This document shows positions 43,198 through 52,307 of a stretch of DNA of 64,000 bases, piece after piece. Source of the stretch: VRUE01 sp963703335 (GTDB taxonomy: Bacteria > Actinomycetota > Thermoleophilia > Solirubrobacterales > 70-9); NCBI GenBank assembly GCA_963703335.1, contig OY969812.1, positions 186,001 to 250,000 of the forward strand. The letters run 5' to 3'. The notes beneath the pieces were generated by a model. It was not told the DNA's origin and searched no databases. It saw nothing but the letters and a program-made list of their open reading frames with translations. Every line of letters begins with the position of its first letter. Position 1 is the stretch's first letter. Position numbers and translations under genes: made by a program.

Positions 43198-44415
43198 CTA
43201 GATGCGGCCGGCTGCCTGGCGCTCTTTGCGGGCGATCGCGTCGACGATCACCGCCAGCAGGAGGACGCCGCCGGTGACCATGAACTTGACCGCCGAGGAG
43301 AGCGCGAGCAGGTCCATGCCGTTAGCGATCGAGCCGATCACGAGGGCGCCGAGCAGCGCGGTCCAGACGGCGCCCCGCCCGCCGAAGAGGCTGGTGCCGG
43401 CGATCACCGGGCCGGCGATCGCGAGCAGCAGCAGTTCGCTGCCACCCGAACTCTGATTGACGGCGAGCAGGCGCGAGGCGGCGAGGATGCCGCCGATCGC
43501 CGCCATCGTCCCAGAGAGGGCAAAGACGGCGACGCGGATCTTGTTGACGCCGATACCGGCGCGACGCGCCGCCTCGACGTTGCCGCCGACGGCATAGACA
43601 TGACGGCCGAAGCGGGTGCGCTTGGCGATGTATTCGAAGCCGACGACGAAGGCGAGCAGGATCAGCAGCGCCAACGGCACGCCGCGGTCGGAGTTGAGGA
43701 CGGCGACGGCGACGATCGTGATCACGGCGAGGAGGACTATCCGCACCACTAGCGGCGTGATGCTCTCCCCCGTCAGCCCATGCCCAACGCGGCTGCGGTG
43801 CCCGGCGAGAATGATGCCCGCGTAGGTGGTGATGATCACCGCGGCAAGGATCCAGCCGACGGTGTCCGAGTAGAAGGTGTTGGCGAGGCCGGTGATCTTT
43901 GAGTTGTTGATGTTGATCGAGCCGGTCGAGCCGAGAACCTGGAGCAGGGCTCCTTGCCAGGCGAGCAGGCCAGCGAGAGTGACAACAAACGAGGGCACGC
44001 CGAAGCGACTGAATACCGACCCCTGCAGCAGGCCGATCGTGGTGCCGACGAGGACGGCAGCGAGGATCGCCAGGTACGGACTCCAGCCGTGCTGAACGTT
44101 GAGCACGGCCATCACCGCCGCGGCGAGACCGCTGACAGCGCCCACCGAGAGGTCGATCTCGCCGAGCAGGAGCACGTAGACGACGCCGATCGAGATCAGG
44201 CCGACAGCTGTGATCTGCAACATCAGGTTGGTCAGGTTCTCGGCCGAGAGGAAGCGGTCGTTCTCGAACTGGAAGATCGCCCAGATCACCGCCAGGCCAA
44301 GGACGACACGCAGCGAGGCCAGATCGCCCTGGACAAAGCGGCGCAGGGCGCTGGCGCCCGCGCCCGGCTGAGACTGCCCTGCCGCGGCCGTAGTGGCGCT
44401 TTCAGCGGCGCTCAT
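43198..44415 (-). CDS. Sugar ABC transporter permease (RbsC/XylH type)
   Basis: 405 residues, about ten membrane segments. Family sequence is LISIGVVYVLLLGEIDLSVG, then LAAAVMAVLNV, LQGSVFSRFGVPSFVVTLAG and, after a longer loop, KRTRFGRHVYAVGGNVEAAR (the EAA-like coupling loop), then GVNKIRVAVFALSGTMAAIG. The N-terminus is Ala/Gln-rich and cytoplasmic. Its start overlaps the ATPase stop by four bases. Confidence 0.93.
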   Translation of the reverse strand: MSAAESATTAAAGQSQPGAGASALRRFVQGDLASLRVVLGLAVIWAIFQFENDRFLSAENLTNLMLQITAVGLISIGVVYVLLLGEIDLSVGAVSGLAAAVMAVLNVQHGWSPYLAILAAVLVGTTIGLLQGSVFSRFGVPSFVVTLAGLLAWQGALLQVLGSTGSININNSKITGLANTFYSDTVGWILAAVIITTYAGIILAGHRSRVGHGLTGESITPLVVRIVLLAVITIVAVAVLNSDRGVPLALLILLAFVVGFEYIAKRTRFGRHVYAVGGNVEAARRAGIGVNKIRVAVFALSGTMAAIGGILAASRLLAVNQSSGGSELLLLAIAGPVIAGTSLFGGRGAVWTALLGALVIGSIANGMDLLALSSAVKFMVTGGVLLLAVIVDAIARKERQAAGRI

Positions 44416-45224
44416 CGAGCCTCCTCTTCAGGCTTGTCGCCATCGCCGGACTCTCCGTTCGCCTCGCCGTTGCCGCCGGCGCCCGTGATCGCCGAGACAA
44501 CGTGCTCCTCCGTCGTCTGTTCGGCACCGAAGTCGCCGGCGGTCCGCCCAAGGCGGAGGACGACGATCCGGTCGGCGACCTCAAAGACGTTGGCGAGGTT
44601 ATGGCTGATCACGACCACGCCGAGGCCGCGCTCCCGCAAACGCGTGATCAGCTCCAGTACCAGCTTGGTCTGCGGCACTCCAAGCGCCGCCGTGGGCTCA
44701 TCGAGCAGCACCACCTTCGGCTCGCCCAGCAGCGAGCGCGCCACCGCCACCTGCTGGCGCTGGCCGCCGGAGAGCGTCCCGACCTCAGTGCGCACGCTGG
44801 GAATCGTCACCGCGAGGCTGGAGAGGAGGTCCCCCGCTCGGTGCTCCATCCTTGCCTCGTCGAGTTGGCGGGTCGCCCGGGCCGGTCCGCCGGTGACCTC
44901 CTCCTGGCCAAGGAAGATGTTTGCTACCACGTCGAGGTTGTCGCAGAGCGCCAGGTCCTGGTAGACGGTCGCGATGCCGAGGGCGGTGGCGTCGTGAGGC
45001 CGAGAGATCGTCACTCGCTCCCCGGCAAAGCGAATCTCCCCGGTGTCTGGCGGGTGAATCCCAGCGATCGTCTTCACCAGGGTCGACTTGCCGGCTCCGT
45101 TGTCGCCGACGAGAGCGACCACTTCGCCTTCGCCGACGCCAAAGTCGACCCGGTCCAGGGCCTGGACCGGGCCGAACCTCTTGCTGACCCCGTCGATCTC
45201 GAGCAACGGGGCATCGGCGGTCAT
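44412..45224 (-). CDS. Sugar ABC transporter ATP-binding protein (single-domain, XylG/FrcA type)
   Basis: 270 residues with one ABC domain; classical RbsA and XylG carry two. Walker A is LVGDNGAGKSTLVKT, the Q-loop region VYQDLALCDNLDVVANIFLG, the signature LSGGQRQQVAVARSLL and Walker B VVLLDEPTAALG. The C-terminus is Gly/Asn/Glu-rich (NGEANGESGDGDKPEEEAR). It lies between the binding-protein and permease genes. Confidence 0.94.
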   Translation of the reverse strand: MTADAPLLEIDGVSKRFGPVQALDRVDFGVGEGEVVALVGDNGAGKSTLVKTIAGIHPPDTGEIRFAGERVTISRPHDATALGIATVYQDLALCDNLDVVANIFLGQEEVTGGPARATRQLDEARMEHRAGDLLSSLAVTIPSVRTEVGTLSGGQRQQVAVARSLLGEPKVVLLDEPTAALGVPQTKLVLELITRLRERGLGVVVISHNLANVFEVADRIVVLRLGRTAGDFGAEQTTEEHVVSAITGAGGNGEANGESGDGDKPEEEAR

Positions 45225-45243
45225 GGGCCTCGCCGTGCCTTAC

Positions 45244-46347
45244 CTAGGAGATCCCGGCTTCCTGACAGGCTTTGGCGTAGGGGCCGGTGCAGAGTTCGTC
45301 GACCGATACTTCTTCGTCCGCGATCACGGTCTGCTTGATGTTGTCTTTGGTGACCGCGACCGGTTCGAACAGGATCGAGGGGACCTTGCCCGCTTCGTTG
45401 TCGAGTTCATCGGTGACTTTGCCCTGCGGGATTTCCTTGCCTTCGGCGAGGTCGATGGCGATTTCGGCGCTAATCGCAGCCTCGGGCTTGTAGGCCTTGT
45501 AGATCGTCATGTACTGCTGACCAGCAAGGATTCGCTGCAGGCCGGCGACGGTCGCGTCCTGGCCGGTGGTGGGGCGTTCTTCCGGATCGATCCCGGCCGA
45601 CTTCATCGCCGCGATCGCACCGCCGCCGGTGTCGTCGTTGGCCGCGTAGACCCCGGCGAACCCGTCTTTACCGATCGCCGTGATTGCCTGCTGCATCTCG
45701 TTCTGAGCGTTGGTCGCAGACCATTCCGGCGTGTCGTATTCCTTGGCGATCTGGACGCCGGCGGCTTCGAACCCTTTGTTCGAGCCTTCCTTGAAGAGAG
45801 CCGCGTTGCTGTCGGCGGGATCACCGTTGATCTTCACGATCGGCCCTTTGGGACTGCCGTCTTCTTTCAGCTTTTCGGAGAGCGATTCGGCCTGCAGTTC
45901 GCCGACGCGGGTGTTGTCGTAGGAGACGTAGACGGCGACTTCAGCCCCGAGGATCAACCGGTCGTAGCTGAGCACCGGCACGCCCTGCTGATCGGCCTTC
46001 TGCACGCTGGCGGCCGCCGAGGCGGCGTCAACCGGGTCGAGCACCAGCACGTCGGCACCCTGGGTCAGGGCAGCTTCGACCTGGCTCTGCTGCTTGGAGG
46101 CGTCCTCGGTGGCGTTGCTGTAGAGGATTTCGCAGTCAGGGCATATTTCTTCGACCTTTTCTTCGAAGCGCGGCCGATCGGAAGCCTCGTAGCGCGGGGT
46201 CTGGTTCTCGGGCAGCAACAGGGCGACCGTTGGACCCCCTCCGCCACCGCTGCCTCCTCCGTCGTCGCCACCGCAGCCGGCGGCGAGGACGATGGTCGCA
46301 AGGATGAAGGTCGCGGCCCCGAGCCGCTTCAAACCTGAGTGGGACAT
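45244..46347 (-). CDS. Sugar ABC transporter substrate-binding lipoprotein (XylF/RbsB type)
   Basis: 367 residues. The signal ends in a lipobox, ILATIVLAAGCGG, followed by a Gly-rich linker. It is a type-1 periplasmic-binding fold: VALLLPENQTPRYEASDRPR, then ALTQGADVLVLDPVDAASAA, YDRLILGAEVAVYVSYDNTR and GVYAANDDTGGGAIAAMKSA with GQDATVAGLQRILAGQQYMT. The pattern best resembles D-xylose or multiple-sugar binding proteins. It starts with ATG at 46347, with AAAGGAG upstream. It is the first gene of the operon. Confidence 0.94.
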   Translation of the reverse strand: MSHSGLKRLGAATFILATIVLAAGCGGDDGGGSGGGGGPTVALLLPENQTPRYEASDRPRFEEKVEEICPDCEILYSNATEDASKQQSQVEAALTQGADVLVLDPVDAASAAASVQKADQQGVPVLSYDRLILGAEVAVYVSYDNTRVGELQAESLSEKLKEDGSPKGPIVKINGDPADSNAALFKEGSNKGFEAAGVQIAKEYDTPEWSATNAQNEMQQAITAIGKDGFAGVYAANDDTGGGAIAAMKSAGIDPEERPTTGQDATVAGLQRILAGQQYMTIYKAYKPEAAISAEIAIDLAEGKEIPQGKVTDELDNEAGKVPSILFEPVAVTKDNIKQTVIADEEVSVDELCTGPYAKACQEAGIS

Positions 46348-46401
46348 GAGCGTTCTCCTTTCGCCCTGCCCGAAACCGCTACCCGCTTGCCGCGTTTCTC
46401 A

Positions 46402-46431
46402 CTCTTCAAGGTAGCGCTCGGCTACCGTCAA
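46402..46431 (-). promoter_or_regulatory. Candidate promoter and operator of the sugar importer
   Basis: On the minus strand a -35-like TTGACG (46431-46426) is followed by a perfect 6-bp inverted repeat, GGTAGC-CGAGC-GCTACC (46426-46410), in the spacer, and then the weak TTGAAGAG. An operator inside the spacer would let a repressor block the polymerase. The -10 is poor, so this is only a candidate. Confidence 0.35.
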
Positions 46432-46465
46432 CGAGCGAATTTCCGCTTAACGACTTATTGCCGGC

Positions 46466-49345
46466 TCAGGCCGCAACCGGCTCGCGCCGCTTGCGCGCAG
46501 TGCGTCTCGGCTTCGCCGGCTCGACCAGCTCGGCGAGGAAACGGCCGGTATAGGAGCCCACGACCGCGGCGACCTCCTCGGGGGTGCCGGTGGCAACCAC
46601 CTCTCCCCCCTCTTCCCCACCCTCGGGGCCGAGATCGATCAGGTGGTCGGCGGTCTTGATCACGTCGAGGTTGTGCTCGATCACGACCACGGTGTTACCG
46701 GCGTCGACGAGCCGGCCGAGCACGTCGAGCAAGCGTTGCACGTCGGCAAAGTGCAGGCCGGTCGTCGGCTCGTCGAGGATGTAGAGGGTGTTGCCGGTGG
46801 CGACCTTGGAAAGCTCGGTCGCCAGCTTCACCCGCTGCGCCTCGCCGCCGGAGAGGGTTGTCGCCGCCTGGCCGAGGCGGATGTAGTCGAGGCCGACGTC
46901 GTGCAGGGTGCGCAGGCGGCGGGCGATCTTCGGCACGTTCTCGAAGAAGACGACCGCCTCCTCGACCGACATCTCCAGCACGTCGCCGATGTTCTTGCCC
47001 TTGAAGCGGACCTCGAGCGTCTCGCGGTTGTAACGCTTGCCGTGACACTGCTCGCAGGGAACGTAGACGTCGGGCAGAAAGTGCATCTCGATCTTGATCT
47101 GACCGTCGCCCCGACAGACCTCGCAGCGCCCCCCCTTGACGTTAAAGCTGAAGCGGCCCGGCTTATAACCGCGCGTCCGCGCCTCCTGCGTCTGGGTGAA
47201 GAGCTGGCGGATGTGATCGAAGACGCCGGTGTAGGTGGCCGGGTTGGAGCGCGGTGTGCGCCCGATCGGCGACTGGTCGATGTTGATGATCTTGTCGATC
47301 TGGCTGAGCCCGTCGACACCATCGTGAGCGCCGGGGCGCAGCTTCGCCTGATGCAGGCGATTGGCGACCGAGTGGTGGAGCGTCTCGTTGACCAGGGTCG
47401 ACTTGCCCGAGCCGGAGACGCCGGTGACGCAGCAGAAGACCCCGAGCGGCACCGCGACGTCGATCCCCTTCAGGTTGTGTTCGCGGGCGCCGCGGACCCG
47501 CAGCGCGCCGCTTGGGCTGCGCCGCTCGTCGGGCAGCTCAATCTTGCGCTTGCCGGAGAGGTACTGGCCGGTCAGCGAAGCGGGGTCCTTGGCAACAGCC
47601 TTCGGCGTGCCCGCCGCGACTATGTAACCGCCGTGCTCGCCGGCGCCAGGACCGAGATCGACGAGGTGGTCGGCAGCCATCATCGTGCCCTCGTCGTGCT
47701 CGACGACGATCACCGTGTTGCCAAGGTCGCGCAGCCGGTCAAGGGTCGCGATCAGCTTCTCGTTGTCGCGCTGGTGTAGCCCGATTGAAGGCTCATCGAG
47801 CACATACATCACGCCGACCAGGCTGGATCCAATCTGAGTCGCGAGGCGAATCCGCTGCGCCTCACCGCCGGAGAGCGAGCGGGCCGAGCGCCCCAGCGAG
47901 AGGTAGCCGATGCCGACGTTCTCGAGGAAGGCGAGCCGTTCGGAAATCTCGCGCACGATCAGGCGCGCGATCGCCCGCTCGGTATCGGTCATCTCCAGCG
48001 CCGCGATCCACTCGGCCGCGGCGCGTGCCGATTTGTCGCTGAACTCGGCAATGCTGATGCCACCGACCTTGACCGCGAGGCTCTCGGGACGCAGGCGGGC
48101 GCCCTTGCAGTCCGGACAGGGCTGCTCAGCCATGTAGCTCTCGATCCGCTCGCGATTGCTCTCCGAGTCGGTCTCTTCATAGCGCCGCTCGAGATTGTTA
48201 ACGATCCCCTCGAAGCGAACTTTGTAGGAGCGGCGGCGGCCGAAGCGGTTGGTGTAGCTGACCTGATGGCGCTCGCTCCCGGTGCCGTAAAGGAAGACCT
48301 CTTTATCGAGTTTCTTCAGCTTCGACCAGGGCTTGTCGAGGTCGACTTCATAGGCCTCGGCGACGGAAGCGATCAAGCGCTTCCAGTAGGCAGTGATGCC
48401 GCGATTCCAGGGCTGCAGGGCGCCCTCGGCGAGCGAGAGCGTCGGGTCAGGCACGACCAACTCCGGGTCAATGACCCGCTGGAAGCCGAGCCCGTGGCAG
48501 CGCTCGCAGGCGCCGTGCGGCGAGTTGAAGGAGAAGATCCGCGGCTCCAACTCGGGGATCGAGGTGCCGCAGTTGAGGCAGGCGAACTGCTCGCTGAACA
48601 GCAGTGGGTCGGCGGCGGCCTCGCCGACCATCTCGACTTCAACCAAGCCGCCTGCAAGCCCAGCCGCGGCCTCAACCGACTCGGAGAGGCGCCGGCGCAG
48701 ATCAGGCTTCATCACCAGCCGGTCGACGACCACGGCGACGTCGTGTTTGTACTTCTTGTCGAGGACGATCTCCTCGTCGAGCCGGCGTAGCTCCCCGTTG
48801 ACTTTGACCCGCGAATAGCCCTCGAGGCGAAACTGCTCGAAGAGCTTGCCGTACTCGCCTTTGCGACCTCGCACGACCGGCGCCATCACCATGAATTTCG
48901 TGCCCTCCTCGAGGGTCATCAGCCGGTCGACGATCTGCTCCTGGGTTTGGCCGGTGATCTCGGCCCCGCACTCGGGGCAGTGGGGCACGCCAATCCGCGC
49001 CCAAAGCAGCCGCAGATAATCGTGGATCTCGGTCACCGTGCCGACCGTCGAGCGCGGATTGCGCGAGGTCGTCTTCTGATCGATCGAGATCGCCGGCGAG
49101 AGCCCCTCGATCGAGTCGACGTCGGGCTTCTCCATCAGACCGAGGAACTGCCGCGCGTAAGAGGAGAGTGACTCGACGTAGCGCCGCTGCCCCTCGGCGT
49201 AGATCGTGTCGAAGGCAAGACTCGACTTGCCCGAGCCCGAGAGCCCGGTGATGACGATCAGCGCGTCGCGAGGCAGCTCGACGTCGACGTCCTTGAGGTT
49301 GTGCTCTCGCGCCCCGGAGATGACGATGCGATCAGAAACGGCCAC
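46466..49345 (-). CDS. uvrA: Excinuclease ABC subunit UvrA
   Basis: Damage-recognition ATPase of nucleotide excision repair. 959 residues with two ABC modules. The first Walker A is ITGLSGSGKSSLAFDTIYAE at about residues 32-51, the second VTGVSGSGKSTLVNETLHHS. Zinc motifs are CPECG, CLNCG...CERC, and CEVC...CEQC. Signature sequences are LSGGEAQRIRLATQIGSSL and LSGGEAQRVKLATELSKV. The C-terminal tail is basic (KPRRTARKRREPVAA). It starts with ATG at 49345. Confidence 0.98.
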   Translation of the reverse strand: MAVSDRIVISGAREHNLKDVDVELPRDALIVITGLSGSGKSSLAFDTIYAEGQRRYVESLSSYARQFLGLMEKPDVDSIEGLSPAISIDQKTTSRNPRSTVGTVTEIHDYLRLLWARIGVPHCPECGAEITGQTQEQIVDRLMTLEEGTKFMVMAPVVRGRKGEYGKLFEQFRLEGYSRVKVNGELRRLDEEIVLDKKYKHDVAVVVDRLVMKPDLRRRLSESVEAAAGLAGGLVEVEMVGEAAADPLLFSEQFACLNCGTSIPELEPRIFSFNSPHGACERCHGLGFQRVIDPELVVPDPTLSLAEGALQPWNRGITAYWKRLIASVAEAYEVDLDKPWSKLKKLDKEVFLYGTGSERHQVSYTNRFGRRRSYKVRFEGIVNNLERRYEETDSESNRERIESYMAEQPCPDCKGARLRPESLAVKVGGISIAEFSDKSARAAAEWIAALEMTDTERAIARLIVREISERLAFLENVGIGYLSLGRSARSLSGGEAQRIRLATQIGSSLVGVMYVLDEPSIGLHQRDNEKLIATLDRLRDLGNTVIVVEHDEGTMMAADHLVDLGPGAGEHGGYIVAAGTPKAVAKDPASLTGQYLSGKRKIELPDERRSPSGALRVRGAREHNLKGIDVAVPLGVFCCVTGVSGSGKSTLVNETLHHSVANRLHQAKLRPGAHDGVDGLSQIDKIINIDQSPIGRTPRSNPATYTGVFDHIRQLFTQTQEARTRGYKPGRFSFNVKGGRCEVCRGDGQIKIEMHFLPDVYVPCEQCHGKRYNRETLEVRFKGKNIGDVLEMSVEEAVVFFENVPKIARRLRTLHDVGLDYIRLGQAATTLSGGEAQRVKLATELSKVATGNTLYILDEPTTGLHFADVQRLLDVLGRLVDAGNTVVVIEHNLDVIKTADHLIDLGPEGGEEGGEVVATGTPEEVAAVVGSYTGRFLAELVEPAKPRRTARKRREPVAA

Positions 49346-49393
49346 TTAGGCCGATTCTAGCCATGCGAACAGATGTTCCCAAGTCGAACGCCT

Positions 49394-50297
49394 TCAATCC
49401 GCAGCTCCGGCCGAGGCGACGAGATCATCCAGTACGGCGCCGTAGTGCGAAGCGATGAGCGAGAAATGGCCGTCGCCAGGCAGCATGCGCGCCTGGGCGG
49501 CAGGAATGTTCTCGGTGAGCCATTCGGCGTGCGCGAGGGGGGTCATTCGATCCTCAGTGCCTTGCCAGACCGAGACCGGCACGGACACTTCGGAGACGTC
49601 GATTCCCCAGTCCTTGCAGATCGCCTTGTCATCGTCGAACCAGCCCCAGAATCTCGCCGTTGGCGATGTCCTCGCAGCCTTCCAGCTGATACTCGAGAAA
49701 GGCCCCCGTAAGACATCGTCGATCAGCCTCGCAAACGAGGCCCTCGAGCGCCTCGGCGAAGTCGGCGCTGCTCCCGACGGATCCCAATTCGGCGACGTTC
49801 TTCTCGAGAAACCGCGCGAGCGCCGCGTCTCCTTCTTCGAGTGCTCTGAACTCGGTCAAGTTCGCCTCTCCCATTCCGTCCATCCAGTCAAGCCCAGCCG
49901 CGTCGCGTGGGGCACAGCCTGCCACCACGGCAACGGACATCACCCGGTCCGGCATGCGGGCGCCACAGGCAAGCGCGTGCGGCCCGCCACCTGAATGACC
50001 GACTACGTGAAAGCGCTCGACCCCGAGCGCATCGACCACCGCGTGGCTGTCGGGAACGCAGTCGACGATCCCCCGTCCCGGCTTGCGATCAGAGCCCTCG
50101 TAGCCGGGGCGGGAATAGCAGACGTGGTAGAGCCCGCGCTCGGCCCCGGCTTCGAGCATCGGCTCAAAAAGATGGCGGGAGTTGGGAGTCCCCGCGTGAA
50201 ACAGCACCGGAATCCCGTCGGGCGGCCCCGCCACGCGAACGAACAGGCGGCGCCCGTCGTTGCAGCGAACTTCCAATTCGCGACTAGGTGCCGGCAC
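49394..50297 (-). pseudogene. Alpha/beta-hydrolase, frameshifted
   Basis: The first frame (50297-49629) gives MPAPSRELEVRCNDGRRLFV, the oxyanion region FHAGTPNSRHLF and the nucleophile elbow VVGHSGGGPHALAC, then ends at TGA after EILGLVRR. The next frame continues with WFDDDKAICKDWGIDVSEV, the acid in VWQGTEDRM and the catalytic His in GDGHFSL, ending near 49394. Dropping one C from the run at 49644-49647 (one G on the coding strand) gives EILGWFDDDKAICKDWG and one intact protein of about 300 residues. It is either a broken gene or a homopolymer error. The substrate is unknown. Confidence 0.82.
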
Positions 50298-50464
50298 CTA
50301 AGCCTCTCTTTGGGGCCGGAAGGAGCGCTCGACTACCTCGCTCTCGAACGTCGCCTCGCTGACGTCGATGGACACCGGCAGAGAATAGTTAAGGACTGTT
50401 GTGTGCCTCGCCAGACGCGAGTAGTTTGCTTTTTGAGGCGGGGTCAGCAATCGGAGGAGGAAAA

Positions 50465-50842
50465 ATGTCGAACGTCGACACCGCCCGGTCCGCCTATGAG
50501 GCCTTCGGCCGCGGTGACCTGGAAGCACTGAGCGAAATGCTCTCCGAGGACAGCACCTGGCTCACGTCCGACGAGTTGCCCCTTGGGGGTGAAACCGAGG
50601 GCCGCGACGCGATTCTCGGCAACTTCACTCAGATCCCCAACTACTGGACATCGTTCAGCGTCGAGCCGGAGGAGTTCATCGACGCCGGTGAGTGGGTGGT
50701 GGTGAGGGGAACGCAGCGAGCCGCCCACAACGGCGACAGCTTCGAGGCGCCCTTTGCTCACCTGATGAAGTTCGCCGACGGCAAGATCGTGCGAGGCGAG
50801 TTCTACGCCGACAGCGCCAAGGCCGCCAAGGTCCTGGCTTAG
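50465..50842 (+). CDS. SnoaL/NTF2-like ketosteroid-isomerase-fold protein
   Basis: 125 residues from ATG 50465, with GGAGG six bases upstream; the longer frame to 50399 is unsupported. Family sequence: VDTARSAYEAFGRGDLEALS, then LSEDSTWLTSDELPLGG, EGRDAILGNFTQIPNYW and HLMKFADGKIVRGEFYADSA. These small cone-shaped proteins may be enzymes or binders; no function is assigned. The last four bases overlap the stop of the convergent MmgE/PrpD gene. Confidence 0.9.
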   Translation: MSNVDTARSAYEAFGRGDLEALSEMLSEDSTWLTSDELPLGGETEGRDAILGNFTQIPNYWTSFSVEPEEFIDAGEWVVVRGTQRAAHNGDSFEAPFAHLMKFADGKIVRGEFYADSAKAAKVLA

Positions 50843-52277
50843 GAGACAGTAGGAACGGCAGCGACTCCGGCGACCGCGAGGCGCTCCTCGACCACGGCGC
50901 GCTGTTCGACGAGCGGGCACCCGCAGGATCCGGGCTCGCTGCCCTCGAAGACACGGGTCGAACCGTCACGGAGCCGGATGCGCAAGCGACTGGGGAAGGT
51001 CATGCGCAGGGCAGCGGTGTCGAGGGCGTCGATGCCGCTGTCGGCACCGCCTGAGTGGTCGCTCAGTCGCTTGCGCAAGGAGCGGCCTAGGTAGCGTCGC
51101 AGGCTACTGTCGGCGCGAAGCGCCCTCAGCACCGCGGGACCGGGATTTGCCTCGTCCATATTGGCGTCGCCAAGGCGGCGACGGATGCGGAGCAGGTCGC
51201 GCAGCCCGAGGTCCGGCGAGGCGCCCGCCTCGAGGGTTCCGCGCAGGGTCAGCGCAGTCAGCGCGGGATCGTGCCTCAGCGTGACCCGAGCGGCGAGAGC
51301 GCGGATCTCTGCTTCGTTGGCCGCCAGCCAACCCGGCTCCTGCTCCGCCGGCGTCAACCTGCGGGCCAACAGGGCGATCGCCGTGGTCAAGGTGGCGGAG
51401 AAGTTGACCCGGATCGGAGTGAGGTCCGGCCCGCGGCCGAGCTCCTCCATCTCGCAGGTGAGCCAGCCGGCCTCGATCTCGACGCTGGCCACCTCGTCCG
51501 CCGCGACGCCGGCGGCAAGCGCGGCCTCTCCGACCGACTGAAGGTAGGCACAGCCGGGCAGCCGCTTATAGGCGAGCGTGTCGGTGAGCCAGACGCTGCC
51601 GAGAGCACCGAACATCGCCGGCCTGGGTGCGAACGAGAGGCTCGTCAGGACGCCGCGGGGGTGCTCGATCACGTCGAGCGCGCCGCTGATCCCGTCGGCC
51701 GCAAGCAGCGCCGCCCGGGCGCCGACCGCGGCCGGCTCGGCGGCGGTCAGCAGCTTGCTCTTCGGCCCCATGAAGCCGGGCCACATGCCGTAGGGAGGCT
51801 GGTAAAGGGCAATGGCCAGGGCATGTGCTGTCTGCTCGGCGTCGAGCCCGAGTCCGAGTGAGGCGGCGATTGCGGCCGAGGCGCAGTGGATCGAGGCCCA
51901 GAACTGGCCGTTGTGCGGACCGAGGAAGAGCGCCGCGCCGAGGCGACCCGCGACCTCGTTGGCCGCGACCTGGGCGAGCAGCGCCCGCTCGGGGTCGGGG
52001 GCAAAGGCGGCGGCAGCGGGAACGGCCGAGTGCCCGGTGTGGCCCATGAAGAGATAGTCGTCCCAGTCATAGGCGATCGAGGCCGCGGCGGAGCGGTAGA
52101 TCTCCCCCAGGGGTCCGTCCGGCGCAACCGCGGCAAACGGAGCGGCAGCTCCTCTCCGGCGGCCCGCCCAGCGGCGACGCACAGCGCTTGCAACTCAGCC
52201 CGCTCGCGCACACTCGCCGGCAGGTCGAACGGACGTAGCGCCGTCGCCCACTCGGCGATCTCAGTGCAGATCGTCAC
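50839..52277 (-). pseudogene. MmgE/PrpD-family protein, frameshifted near the 5' end
   Basis: GTG 52277 starts ICTEIAEWATALRPFDLPAS and reads to ALCVAAGRAAGE in one frame. From about 52150 the adjacent frame continues PFAAVAPDGPLGEIYRSAAA, the family signature YDWDDYLFMGHTGHSAVPAA, then HALAIALYQPPYGMWPGFMG and so on to 50839. One base is missing (or two extra) within 52146-52157. Restored, the protein has about 480 residues. MmgE/PrpD proteins include 2-methylcitrate dehydratase and related lyases; the substrate cannot be told. Without correction the 447-residue frame lacks the normal N-terminus. Confidence 0.82.
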
Positions 52278-52307
52278 GGACGCGATGGTCTCATGGGCCG
52301 GATCGAC

